In this document: one piece after another, positions 1 to 6,206 of the stretch
How the letters are laid out: every line of letters begins with the position of its first letter
How positions within the stretch are numbered: the first letter of the stretch is position 1
DNA from: an uncultured Thermomonas sp.
GTDB taxonomy: Bacteria; Pseudomonadota; Gammaproteobacteria; Xanthomonadales; Xanthomonadaceae
NCBI GenBank assembly: GCA_946480065.1
Contig: CAMLJA010000009.1
Coordinates: 1-18,839 of the forward strand
DNA length: 18,839 nucleotides
Reading direction: 5' to 3'
Made by a program: the position numbers and the translations under genes
The notes under the pieces: model-generated
Database searches by the model: none
Seen by the model: the letters and a program-made list of their open reading frames with translations, nothing else
What the model was told of the DNA's origin: nothing

Positions 1-1
1 G

Positions 2-430
2 GGCCAGCTGGTCGCGCGTGAAGCGCGGCGGCTGGGTTTCGGCGAAGGTATCGCGCTCGCATCGACCGGCCTGCTCAGCGAAGGCGCTGGCGAGAACCTG
101 TTCCTGGTGTTCGAGGGCGTGCTCCACACCACGCCGGTCAGCGCTGCGCTGCTCAACGGACTGACGCGCAACTCGATCATCCGGCTGGCACGTGACGCCG
201 GGATCGAAGTGGTCGAGCGCGACCTGCCGCGCGAATACCTCTACCTGTGCGACGAGCTGTTCATGTGCGGCACCGCGGCCGAAATCACGCCGATCCGCTC
301 GGTGGACGGCCGCCAGGTCGGGGCCGGCAAGCCCGGGCCGGTGACCCGCCGGCTGCAGGCGCTGTTCTTCGGCCTGTTCAGCGGCGAGACCCCGGACCGC
401 TACGGCTGGCTGGAGCCGGTCTCCGGCTAG
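2..430 (+). CDS. ilvE: Branched-chain amino acid aminotransferase, C-terminal part (5' end outside window)
   Basis: The reading frame is open from the window edge and gives 142 residues ending at TAG 428-430. The enzyme is a fold-type IV PLP transaminase that makes leucine, isoleucine and valine from their 2-oxo acids with glutamate in the cytoplasm. Visible family signatures are LSEGAGENLFLV (about fragment residues 26-37), the segment LTRNSIIRLARDAGI, then CDELFMCGTAAEITPI followed by a cofactor-loop-like GAGKPGPVTRRLQ. The C-terminus GETPDRYGWLEPV is typical of proteobacterial IlvE. The catalytic lysine would lie upstream of the window. The stop codon interlocks with that of the convergent kinase gene in a shared CTAG, so no terminator fits between them. 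Assignment to IlvE rather than D-amino acid transaminase or ADC lyase rests on the AAEITPI and GWLEPV segments. Confidence 0.93.
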   Translation, partial: GQLVAREARRLGFGEGIALASTGLLSEGAGENLFLVFEGVLHTTPVSAALLNGLTRNSIIRLARDAGIEVVERDLPREYLYLCDELFMCGTAAEITPIRSVDGRQVGAGKPGPVTRRLQALFFGLFSGETPDRYGWLEPVSG

Positions 431-1749
431 GCCAGGATGTTGCCGGGGGCGAAGCGCAGGGTGGCCACCACCCCGCGTTCCGCGCCCGGGCGCACCCGCA
501 CGTCCCAGCCGTACAGCGCGCACAGGCGGCGGACGATCGACAGCCCGATCCCACCGCCCTGCGAATGCCCCGCATGGGTCCCGCGGTAGCCTCGCTCGAA
601 CAGCCGCGCGGCGTCCTCCGGGCTGAGCCCCGGGCCCGAATCCACGACGTCCACCGAATCCGCGCCGATGCGCACCACGACCTCGCCGGCCTGGGTGTAC
701 TTCACCGCGTTGCCGACCAGGTTGCCCAGCGCCACCGCCACCGCGGATTCCGGCGCGTCCACCCGCAGCCTGGCGTCGCCCTCCAGCCGCAGTTCCAGCG
801 GCTTGCCGCCCAGCTGCGCCCGCTGGCTGTCCAGCAGCTGGCCCGCCAGCCGGGCCACGTCGCATTCGCCCACCGCGCGCTCGTTGCGCGAGAGCAGGAG
901 CAGCGCGCTGATCAGGTCCGTGCACTGCTGCTCGGCGCGCTGGATGCGCAGCAGCCGCGTGCGCATGCGCTCGTCCAGGTCGGGCCGGGAGAGCATGAGT
1001 TCCACCGCGCCGCGGATCACCGCCAGCGGCGTGCGCAGCTCGTGGCTGACGTCGGCGTTGAACTCGCGGTCGCGCTGCACCACCTCGGTCAGGCGGCCGG
1101 CGTAGTCGTCCAGCGCCTTCGCCAGCTCGCCCACCTCGTCGCCGGCGAAGTGCGGCGCCAGCGCCTCCGGATCCGAACTGGCGCCGGAGCGGCGCAGCCG
1201 CTGCGCCAGGTCCGAGACCGGCGCCATCACCCGCGAGGCCGACCACCAGCCCAGCACCAGCGCCAGCGCGGTGAAGACCACCACCGCCGCGACCAGCAGC
1301 CGGTTCTGCTGGTCCTGCCCCTGCAGCGTCTGGGTGAGGTCGTAGGCCAGGAAGAACGCGTGCGTGGGCGTGCGCCGCACCGCCAGCTTGTAGGCGAACG
1401 GCTTGCCGTCCTCGCTGCCGTGCAGTTCGTGGATGCCGTCGGCCAGGCCGCGCCAGTCCTCGGGTGCGTTGGCCAGCTTCTCGTTCGCGTAGACCCAGCC
1501 CTGCACGCCTTCGAAGGCGAAGGTGGCGTTGCTGGGGTCACGCTGGAAGGCATCGGCGTAGGCGCTGATGTTCCGGTTCAGCGCGTCCGACAGCAGCTGG
1601 TCCTCCACCCGGGTGCGCAGCAGGGTGGTGGCGTAGGCGAACAGCCCGGTCAGGCAGAAGCCCAGCAGGGTGAAGGTGACGATGATGCGGGTGCGCAGCC
1701 GGCGCCGGCCACGCGGCCGCGGCGGGGCGGCCGGCTCAGCCGTCGGCAT
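427..1749 (-). CDS. Two-component sensor histidine kinase
   Basis: The product is a 440-residue inner-membrane histidine kinase that should phosphorylate the regulator encoded just upstream. An Arg-rich cytoplasmic N-terminus precedes TM1 (about 22-44). A periplasmic sensor of about 105 residues (45-150) follows, then TM2 (151-170) and a HAMP-like linker (about 171-225). The H-box is DVSHELRTPL with His236. The N-box is LGNLVGNAVKYT (Asn343/Asn347), the G1 box is VDSGPGL (Asp370) and the G2 box is GGGIGLSIV (398-406). All catalytic elements are intact. The ATG at 1747-1749 lies inside the regulator gene (14-nt overlap), which implies translational coupling. The 3' end interlocks with ilvE. 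I do not recognise the sensor domain; it lacks an obvious ExxE iron motif and no cognate signal can be read from the sequence. Confidence 0.93.
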   Translation of the reverse strand: MPTAEPAAPPRPRGRRRLRTRIIVTFTLLGFCLTGLFAYATTLLRTRVEDQLLSDALNRNISAYADAFQRDPSNATFAFEGVQGWVYANEKLANAPEDWRGLADGIHELHGSEDGKPFAYKLAVRRTPTHAFFLAYDLTQTLQGQDQQNRLLVAAVVVFTALALVLGWWSASRVMAPVSDLAQRLRRSGASSDPEALAPHFAGDEVGELAKALDDYAGRLTEVVQRDREFNADVSHELRTPLAVIRGAVELMLSRPDLDERMRTRLLRIQRAEQQCTDLISALLLLSRNERAVGECDVARLAGQLLDSQRAQLGGKPLELRLEGDARLRVDAPESAVAVALGNLVGNAVKYTQAGEVVVRIGADSVDVVDSGPGLSPEDAARLFERGYRGTHAGHSQGGGIGLSIVRRLCALYGWDVRVRPGAERGVVATLRFAPGNILA

Positions 1750-2419
1750 CGGGCGCCGCGATCCGGTAGCCGATGCCGTGGCGGGTCTGGATCATCGGGG
1801 TGGCGAACGGCTTGTCCACCACCGAGCGCAGCCCGTGGATGTGGACCCGCAGCGAATCCGAGTCCGGCAGCTCCTCGCCCCAGACCCGGGTTTCCAGCTC
1901 CTGCCGGGTGACCACCGCCGGCGAGGCTTCCATCAGCCCCTGCAGGATCTTCAGGGCGGTGGGGTTGAGCTGCAGCAGCTTGCCCTCGCGCCGCACCTCC
2001 AGCGTGTCCAGGTTGTATTCCAGGTCGCCCACGTTCAGCACCCGCGCCTGCGGGCCGCGGCCGCGGCGCGCCAGCGCGTTCAGGCGCACGTCGACCTCCT
2101 GCAGCGCGAACGGCTTGATCAGGTAGTCGTCGGCGCCGGAGTCGAAGCCGGCCAGCTTGTTGTCCAGCGAATCGCGCGCGGTGAGCATCAGCACCGGGGT
2201 CTGCTTGCGCGCCTCGTTGCGCAGCTTGCGGCAGACCTCCAGGCCGTCCATGCCGGGCAGGTTGAGGTCCAGCACGATGGCGTCGAATTCGTTCACCACG
2301 GCCAGGTGCAGCCCGGTCACGCCGTCGGCGGCGAAGTCCACGTCGTGCCCGCGGTCCTCCAGGTAGTCGCCCAGGTTGGCGGCGATGTCGGGGTTGTCTT
2401 CGATGACCAGGATGCGCAT
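1736..2419 (-). CDS. OmpR/PhoB-family response regulator
   Basis: The protein has 227 residues. The receiver domain (1-115) has acidic Glu7/Asp8 in VIEDN, phosphoacceptor Asp51 in AIVLDLNLPGMDG, Thr80 and Lys102 in DDYLIKPF. The winged-helix DNA-binding domain (about 126-222) ends with the recognition-helix segment SDSLRVHIHGLR and the wing TRHGIGYRI. The frame is open further upstream to a GTG at 2587. ATG 2417-2419 is preferred because MRILVIEDN is the canonical receiver start and AAGGA sits about 9 nt before it. The gene overlaps the kinase gene by 14 nt, forming a classical regulator-kinase operon. Overall character resembles xanthomonad regulators annotated ColR-like, but the partner's large periplasmic domain makes a specific name unsafe. 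Confidence 0.94.
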   Translation of the reverse strand: MRILVIEDNPDIAANLGDYLEDRGHDVDFAADGVTGLHLAVVNEFDAIVLDLNLPGMDGLEVCRKLRNEARKQTPVLMLTARDSLDNKLAGFDSGADDYLIKPFALQEVDVRLNALARRGRGPQARVLNVGDLEYNLDTLEVRREGKLLQLNPTALKILQGLMEASPAVVTRQELETRVWGEELPDSDSLRVHIHGLRSVVDKPFATPMIQTRHGIGYRIAAPDADG

Positions 2420-2482
2420 TGGCTGTTCCTTGCGGGGGACTCCGCCCCGGATGGGACCGCCCCGCGTCCGCGGGGTTCCCGG

Positions 2483-2491
2483 ATTCTGGCA
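2483..2491 (-). promoter_or_regulatory. Candidate extended -10 promoter of the two-component operon
   Basis: On the minus strand TGC CAGAAT forms an extended -10 element (TG one base before the hexamer, 4 of 6 matches to TATAAT). It lies about 64 nt before the regulator ATG and downstream of the rimK terminator, so it is well placed. No good -35 is visible. The predicted leader contains a GC hairpin (arms 2460-2465 and 2470-2475, 4-nt loop) ahead of the ribosome binding site. Inferred from position and pattern only. Confidence 0.4.
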
Positions 2492-2530
2492 CAGCGCCGC
2501 CGGCTGCACGTCGCGGACGCCGGCGCGCGG

Positions 2531-2564
2531 ACAAACGAAGGCCCAGGCGGGTGAGGCCTGGGCC
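2531..2564 (-). terminator. Rho-independent terminator of rimK
   Basis: A perfect 9-bp inverted repeat (GGCCCAGGC at 2540-2548 and its complement at 2556-2564, 7-nt loop) is followed on the minus strand by TTCGTTTGT. It lies about 90 nt past the rimK stop and before the regulator promoter. It therefore separates rimK from the two-component operon although both are on the minus strand. Confidence 0.75.
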
Positions 2565-2655
2565 CAAATACCATGGTCTATGGTCACTGCTGCCCTACCC
2601 GGCGCGCCCCGGGGGAAGTGGAACGCGCCGCAGGGTCAGACTAGGCAGCGGACGA

Positions 2656-3576
2656 TTAAGGCGCCGTCAAATCCGCGTTCGGCTTGCGTTGCGCGGCGCC
2701 CGCTCCTGCCGAGGCGACCACGTGGTCGATGACGCAGCCGGCCACGTCCACGCCGGTCGCGGCCTCGATCCCCTCCAGCCCGGGCGACGAGTTCACTTCC
2801 AGCACCAGCGGCCCGCGCCGGCTGCGGAGCAGGTCCACGCCGGCCACCCCCAGCCCCAGCACCGCCGCGGCCCGCACCGCGGTGCTCGCCTCGGCGCGGG
2901 TGACCCGCGCCGCGCTGGCGGTGCCGCCCCGGTGCAGGTTGGAGCGGAAATCCCCCTTCGGTGCCTGCCGCCGCATCGCCGCCACCACCCGGTCGCCCAC
3001 CACGAAGCAGCGCAGGTCGGCGCCGCGCGCCTCGGCGATGAACTCCTGCACCAGGAAGTTCGCGTACAGCCCGCGCAGGGTCTCGATCGCCCCGCGCGAG
3101 GCCGACAGCTTCTCGGTCAGCATCACCCCGGCGCCCTGGGTGCCCTCGTTGAGCTTGATCACGTGCGGGGGCGGGCCGAGCATGGACAACAGGTCCCCGG
3201 TGTCGTCGGGATTGTCGCCGAATACCGTCACCGGCAGCCCGATCCCGGCCGCCGCCAGCAGCTGGTGCGAGCGCAGCTTGTCGCGGGCGCGGGCGATGGC
3301 GTCGGCGCCGTTGGGGGTGTGGCTGCCCATCAGTTCGAACTGCCGCAGCACCGCGCAGCCGTAGCGGGTCACCGACGCGCCGATGCGCGGCACCACCGCG
3401 GCGTAGCCGGCCAGGCGCCCGCCCTTGTAGTGCATCTCGAAGCCGTCGTTGCTGATCCGCAGGTAGCAGCGCAGCGGGTCCAGCACGCGCGCGCTGTGGC
3501 CGCGCTCGCGCGCCGCCTCCACCAGCCGGCGGGTGGAGTACAGCTTGCCGTTGCGCGAAAGGATGGCGAGCTTCAA
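2656..3576 (-). CDS. rimK: RimK-type ATP-grasp ligase, ribosomal protein S6 glutamate ligase
   Basis: The product is a 306-residue ATP-grasp ligase; RimK adds glutamate residues to the C-terminus of ribosomal protein S6. The N-terminus [17 protein letters not shown] matches RimK closely. ATP-grasp elements include [17 protein letters not shown] (about 139-155), QEFI (177-180), DLRCFVVG (187-194) and the metal-binding [13 protein letters not shown] (about 259-271). The length fits the family at about 300 residues. The start is TTG 3574-3576, because it places MKLAILSR at the N-terminus and GGAG lies 6 nt upstream. In-frame ATGs at 3606 and 3675 would add non-conserved residues, and the outermost lies inside the tRNA terminator. 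The gene is monocistronic between two terminators. A RimK paralogue with another peptide substrate is the main alternative. Confidence 0.92.
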   Translation of the reverse strand: MKLAILSRNGKLYSTRRLVEAARERGHSARVLDPLRCYLRISNDGFEMHYKGGRLAGYAAVVPRIGASVTRYGCAVLRQFELMGSHTPNGADAIARARDKLRSHQLLAAAGIGLPVTVFGDNPDDTGDLLSMLGPPPHVIKLNEGTQGAGVMLTEKLSASRGAIETLRGLYANFLVQEFIAEARGADLRCFVVGDRVVAAMRRQAPKGDFRSNLHRGGTASAARVTRAEASTAVRAAAVLGLGVAGVDLLRSRRGPLVLEVNSSPGLEGIEAATGVDVAGCVIDHVVASAGAGAAQRKPNADLTAP

Positions 3577-3617
3577 GGCGTGCTCCGGGGAGGGCGGCGC
3601 GATCATTCCACCCGCCG

Positions 3618-3661
3618 GTTGCGTCCGCGTGAACGCGGCCCGGCCAGCGGACGCCGGCAAC
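3618..3661. repeat. Interrupted dyad in the rimK upstream region
   Basis: Arms GCGTCCGC (3621-3628) and GCGGACGC (3647-3654) are perfect complements. The outer GTT (3618-3620) and AAC (3659-3661) can extend the dyad across a small bulge, and CGCG-TGAA-CGCG lies inside. It sits between the tRNA terminator and rimK, so it could be a leader structure or an operator. In such GC-rich DNA it could also be chance. Confidence 0.3.
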
Positions 3662-3663
3662 GC

Positions 3664-3692
3664 AAAGGGCGGCATCCGGAGATGCCGCCCTT
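3664..3692 (-). terminator. Strong hairpin terminator after tRNA-Gly
   Basis: A perfect 12-bp stem (3665-3676 with 3681-3692) closes a 4-nt loop. Read on the minus strand the loop is C(TCCG)G, a member of the very stable UNCG tetraloop class. The stem ends in CCCTTT followed by GCGTT. It begins 14 nt past the tRNA 3' end, exactly where a tRNA terminator would be expected. Confidence 0.85.
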
Positions 3693-3706
3693 CGTGTTGT
3701 CGGAAC

Positions 3707-3780
3707 TGGAGCGGGTGATGGGAATCGAACCCACGCTAGCAGCTTGGGAAGCTGCAGTTCTACCATTGAACTACACCCGC
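3707..3780 (-). tRNA. tRNA-Gly, anticodon CCC
   Basis: On the minus strand the acceptor arms GCGGGTG and CACCCGC pair perfectly and are followed by an encoded TCCA. The D-arm segment is TAGTTCAATGGTAGAAC and the T-arm contains GGGTTCGATTCCC. The anticodon stem GCAGC/GCTGC encloses the loop TTCCCAA, giving anticodon CCC for GGG codons. The length is 74 nt including CCA. It closely resembles the E. coli tRNA-Gly(CCC) layout. It has its own apparent promoter and terminator. Confidence 0.97.
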
Positions 3781-3790
3781 GCGGGGCGAC

Positions 3791-3820
3791 AGTGTATGCC
3801 GCGCGGGGCCGGCGGCGCAA
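3791..3820 (-). promoter_or_regulatory. Candidate promoter of tRNA-Gly
   Basis: On the minus strand TTGCGC (3815-3820) and TACACT (3791-3796) are separated by 18 nt. The -10 ends 10 nt before the tRNA 5' end. The segment GTCGCCCCGC between them is a GC-rich discriminator of the kind seen at stringently controlled stable-RNA promoters. The -35 falls in the loop of the hairpin that follows estA. Confidence 0.5.
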
Positions 3821-3836
3821 CGCGCGCCGGCCCCGC
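3803..3836 (-). terminator. GC hairpin after the autotransporter esterase gene
   Basis: An outer CG pair step (3803-3804 with 3835-3836) extends the perfect 10-bp stem GGGGCCGGCG (3805-3814) with its complement (3825-3834), making 12 bp in all. It begins 8 nt after the estA stop. No T-tract follows, so it may be a weak or Rho-assisted terminator or a 3'-end stabiliser. It overlaps the putative tRNA promoter. Confidence 0.5.
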
Positions 3837-3843
3837 CGGTGGC

Positions 3844-5724
3844 TCAGAAGCGGCCGCCCACGGTGAGGAAGAAGCTGGAGTCGTTGCCGCCCTTCTGGCC
3901 CACGGTCAGGCTGCTGCCGGTGGTCACGTCCAGCCCGAACAGCTGGCTGCGCACGCCGTAGGTCAGGGTCCCGTAGGTGTTGTCGAAGGCCAGGCCCGGC
4001 ACCGCGTACGGCAGCGTCCCCGGCATCGACTGCGCCTGCGCGAACGCCTGCTCCGGGGCGTCCTCGAACTCGCGGTCCCAGGTCAGGCGGGCGTACGGGA
4101 CCAGGTGGTCGTTGATCGCGTAGCTCGCCTGCCAGCCGGCGCTGCCGATCAGCGAGTCGAACTTCTGCTCCGGATAGGCCAGCGACGTGGACAGGTCCGG
4201 GTCGCTCTCGGCGTAGCCGTCCACGGTGATCCGCTGCGAGAGCACCGACAGCACCGGCCCGTGGGTCAGCGCGCCGCGGCTGAAGTTCCAGCCCGCGCTG
4301 CCGCCGACCGACAGGTTGTCGCCGCCCGGCGAGCCGGTGTGGTACCGGGTGGACGGACCCAGGTTGACCTGGCGGGTGACGTCGAAGTCCAGGTTGGTCC
4401 AGGCCAGCTGACCGTTCGCCCACATCGCGCCCGACTGCCAGCCCACGAAGCCGCCCAGGGTGGCCTCGGTCTGGTCGAAGTCGCCGCGGCGCTGGCCGAA
4501 GTCGATGCTCTGGCGGCCGTAGCCGGCGAACCCGCCGTACACCAGGTTGCCGCTGCGCCAGCCGATCCCGAAGGACGCGGTCGGGCCCATGCCGTCGTAG
4601 CCGATGGAATCGTTGTAGCGCTGCTGGTCGCCGCGCACGTCGGCCCACCACTGCATGCCGTCGCCGTCGGCGCGGCCCATGCCGGAGATCGCGCCCTCCA
4701 CCATCTGCGCGCGCGCGCGCCCGACCACCGCCGCCGAATGCGGCAGGATCGCGATCTGGCGCGGGCCCTCGATCGTCGAGATGGCGAAGTCGGCCAGCGC
4801 CTTGTGGGCCGCGGTGGTCGGGTGCACGCCGTCGGCGAACAGGTAGCTGGTGGCGCCGCCCGGCAGGTACGAGGCCGGGCTGCAGAACAGCGAGGAGCCG
4901 CCGGCGGGCGCCGGCTGGGTCAGGCAGGCCTTGTCGGTCACGTTGCTCAGGCCGAACGCGGCGGGGTCGGCCACCACTTCCTGCAGGAAGTGGAAGGTGT
5001 CCAGCGGGATGACCCGCAGCCCGGACGAGGCCAGGGTGCCGAACAGGGCGTCGTTGTAGGCCTGCGCCAGCGCGGTGCCCTGGGCCATGCCCAGCGCGCC
5101 GCCGGCGCGCGCATCGGGGGTCAGGCCGACGTCGGGCAGCGTGGGCACCAGCACGTACTGGGCGCCGGCCTGGGTCAGCGCGCCGACCACGCCCACCTGC
5201 GCCGCCACCGCGCCGCCGATGATGGCCGAGGCCTGCGACGGGTTGGCCTGCACCGCGAACAGGTCGTTGGCGCCGCTCCAGACCGTGTACAGCGCGTTCG
5301 GGTCCACCGTGTGGCCGGACGCGATGTAGGCGCTGTACTGCGAGGCCAGCGACGGGATGTAGCCCAGCGGCGTGGCGTAGCCCACCGCGTTGCGGGCGCC
5401 GCCCACGGCCCAGTTGTTGCCGTCGGCCGGCGTCGGGGTGGCGGTGGTGTTGCCGGTCCAGGCCGGCATCGCGTTGCTGCCGTAGAAGTCGGCCAGGTAC
5501 TGCGACCAGACGTAGCCGGGATTGGTGGTGAACTGGCCGATGACGGCGCCGTTCGGGCCCAGCATCTGCACCAGCAGCGGGCGGAAGTAGCCGCCGTCGG
5601 TCAGGCTGTCGCCGAAGAACACGGTCTGCGAGAACGGCGAGTCGGTGGACGACTGCGCGGCGGCCGGCAGGGCGGCGATGGCCAGCGCGGCGGCCAGCAC
5701 GGTGCGGCGGAGCGTTGCTTTCAT
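3844..5724 (-). CDS. Autotransporter esterase/lipase, GDSL family (EstA-like)
   Basis: The protein has 626 residues. A signal peptide (1-23, ending ALPAAA) is followed by a GDSL/SGNH hydrolase passenger: FFGDSLTDGG with nucleophile Ser40, the block II glycine in GGAR (about 109), GAND (151-154), and the Asp298/His301 pair in DGVHPTTAAH. A C-terminal autotransporter beta-barrel (about 330-626) has alternating aromatic strands and ends in a terminal Phe (TVGGRF) for outer-membrane insertion. Cys267 and Cys281 could form a disulfide. The protein should be anchored in the outer membrane with the esterase domain at the cell surface, as in Pseudomonas EstA. GAGG lies shortly before the ATG. It is divergent from thiS and monocistronic. 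Substrates cannot be told from sequence; fatty-acid or rhamnolipid-related esters are known for relatives. Confidence 0.93.
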   Translation of the reverse strand: MKATLRRTVLAAALAIAALPAAAQSSTDSPFSQTVFFGDSLTDGGYFRPLLVQMLGPNGAVIGQFTTNPGYVWSQYLADFYGSNAMPAWTGNTTATPTPADGNNWAVGGARNAVGYATPLGYIPSLASQYSAYIASGHTVDPNALYTVWSGANDLFAVQANPSQASAIIGGAVAAQVGVVGALTQAGAQYVLVPTLPDVGLTPDARAGGALGMAQGTALAQAYNDALFGTLASSGLRVIPLDTFHFLQEVVADPAAFGLSNVTDKACLTQPAPAGGSSLFCSPASYLPGGATSYLFADGVHPTTAAHKALADFAISTIEGPRQIAILPHSAAVVGRARAQMVEGAISGMGRADGDGMQWWADVRGDQQRYNDSIGYDGMGPTASFGIGWRSGNLVYGGFAGYGRQSIDFGQRRGDFDQTEATLGGFVGWQSGAMWANGQLAWTNLDFDVTRQVNLGPSTRYHTGSPGGDNLSVGGSAGWNFSRGALTHGPVLSVLSQRITVDGYAESDPDLSTSLAYPEQKFDSLIGSAGWQASYAINDHLVPYARLTWDREFEDAPEQAFAQAQSMPGTLPYAVPGLAFDNTYGTLTYGVRSQLFGLDVTTGSSLTVGQKGGNDSSFFLTVGGRF

Positions 5725-5771
5725 GGGATCCTCGGTTGTGCGGCGACAGTACGTCGGCGAATGGCCCGGAT

Positions 5772-5785
5772 GGTTTCACGAAACC
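5772..5785. promoter_or_regulatory. Perfect palindrome in the estA/thiS divergent region
   Basis: GGTTTC-AC-GAAACC is a perfect 6+2+6 dyad, 47 nt before the estA ATG and 64 nt before thiS. Its AT-rich core stands out in this GC-rich region and its size suits a dimeric repressor. The regulator is unknown. Half-sites point the opposite way from the published PsrA-type GAAAC-n-GTTTC arrangement. Confidence 0.4.
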
Positions 5786-5837
5786 GTAACGCTCACAAGC
5801 TGCGCCGCCGCACCTCCCCGCCGCCGCCGGAACAGGC

Positions 5838-5843
5838 GAGAAT
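5838..5843 (+). promoter_or_regulatory. Candidate -10 element placing transcription start at the thiS ATG
   Basis: GAGAAT (context GCGAGAATCGCGGC) is followed after exactly 6 nt by the thiS ATG. No ribosome binding site is visible in the 15 nt before the ATG. The geometry predicts a leaderless mRNA. No convincing -35 is seen. Confidence 0.4.
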
Positions 5844-5849
5844 CGCGGC

Positions 5850-6050
5850 ATGCAGATCCAGCTCAACGGCCAGCCCCGCCCGCTTCCCGACGGTGCCACC
5901 CTGCTCGCCCTGCTCCAGGCCGAGGGCCTGGCCGGCCGGCGGGTGGCGGTGGAGGTCAACGGCGCCATCGTCCCGCGCGGCCGCCACGCCGAGCACCCGC
6001 TGCGGGACGGCGACACGGTGGAGATCGTCCACGCGCTGGGCGGCGGGTGA
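5850..6050 (+). CDS. thiS: Sulfur carrier protein ThiS
   Basis: This 66-residue protein has a beta-grasp ubiquitin-like fold. In thiamine synthesis its C-terminal glycine is adenylated and thiocarboxylated to donate sulfur to ThiG for thiazole formation. Visible hallmarks are MQIQLNGQ at the start, VAVEVNGAIVPR (about 32-43), the LRDGDTVEIVHALGG segment, and the C-terminal glycines (GGG) needed for thiocarboxylation. Length is the normal 65-70. The start ATG has no ribosome binding site but sits 6 nt after a -10-like GAGAAT. thiG follows after an unusually long 156-nt gap holding a hairpin and a second -10-like element, so the two may be separately transcribed. Confidence 0.95.
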   Translation: MQIQLNGQPRPLPDGATLLALLQAEGLAGRRVAVEVNGAIVPRGRHAEHPLRDGDTVEIVHALGGG

Positions 6051-6065
6051 AGCAAGGCGGTTGCG

Positions 6066-6088
6066 CGGCACGGCCGCGCGCCGTGCCG
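6066..6088 (+). terminator. Hairpin between thiS and thiG
   Basis: A perfect 9-bp stem CGGCACGGC (6066-6074) with its complement (6080-6088) and a 5-nt loop starts 15 nt after the thiS stop. No T-tract follows. It could limit read-through into thiG, stabilise the short thiS message, or pause transcription. Confidence 0.4.
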
Positions 6089-6194
6089 GATGCCCAGCCA
6101 CCGATGGCCCGGCAGGACGATCCCAAGCAGCAAATGCTTCGCCATGGATGGCCGCAGTCGCCGTGTCGAGGCGCCACCGCCGCGCGCCATCGGC

Positions 6195-6200
6195 GATAAT
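6195..6200 (+). promoter_or_regulatory. Candidate -10 element placing transcription start at the thiG ATG
   Basis: GATAAT (5 of 6 matches to TATAAT; context GCGATAATGCGGCG) ends 6 nt before the thiG ATG, the same geometry as at thiS. No ribosome binding site is seen before the ATG. Together they suggest a leaderless thiG transcript. No clear -35. Confidence 0.5.
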
Positions 6201-6206
6201 GCGGCG

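Noticed and set aside
427..2419. Naming the two-component pair ColRS or VgrRS
   Set aside because: The regulator is generally similar, but the kinase has a periplasmic domain of about 105 residues without an obvious ExxE motif, so the specific name is not supported.
5725..5849. TPP riboswitch upstream of thiS
   Set aside because: No THI-box-like conserved segments are seen and the ATG appears to sit at the transcription start, leaving no leader.
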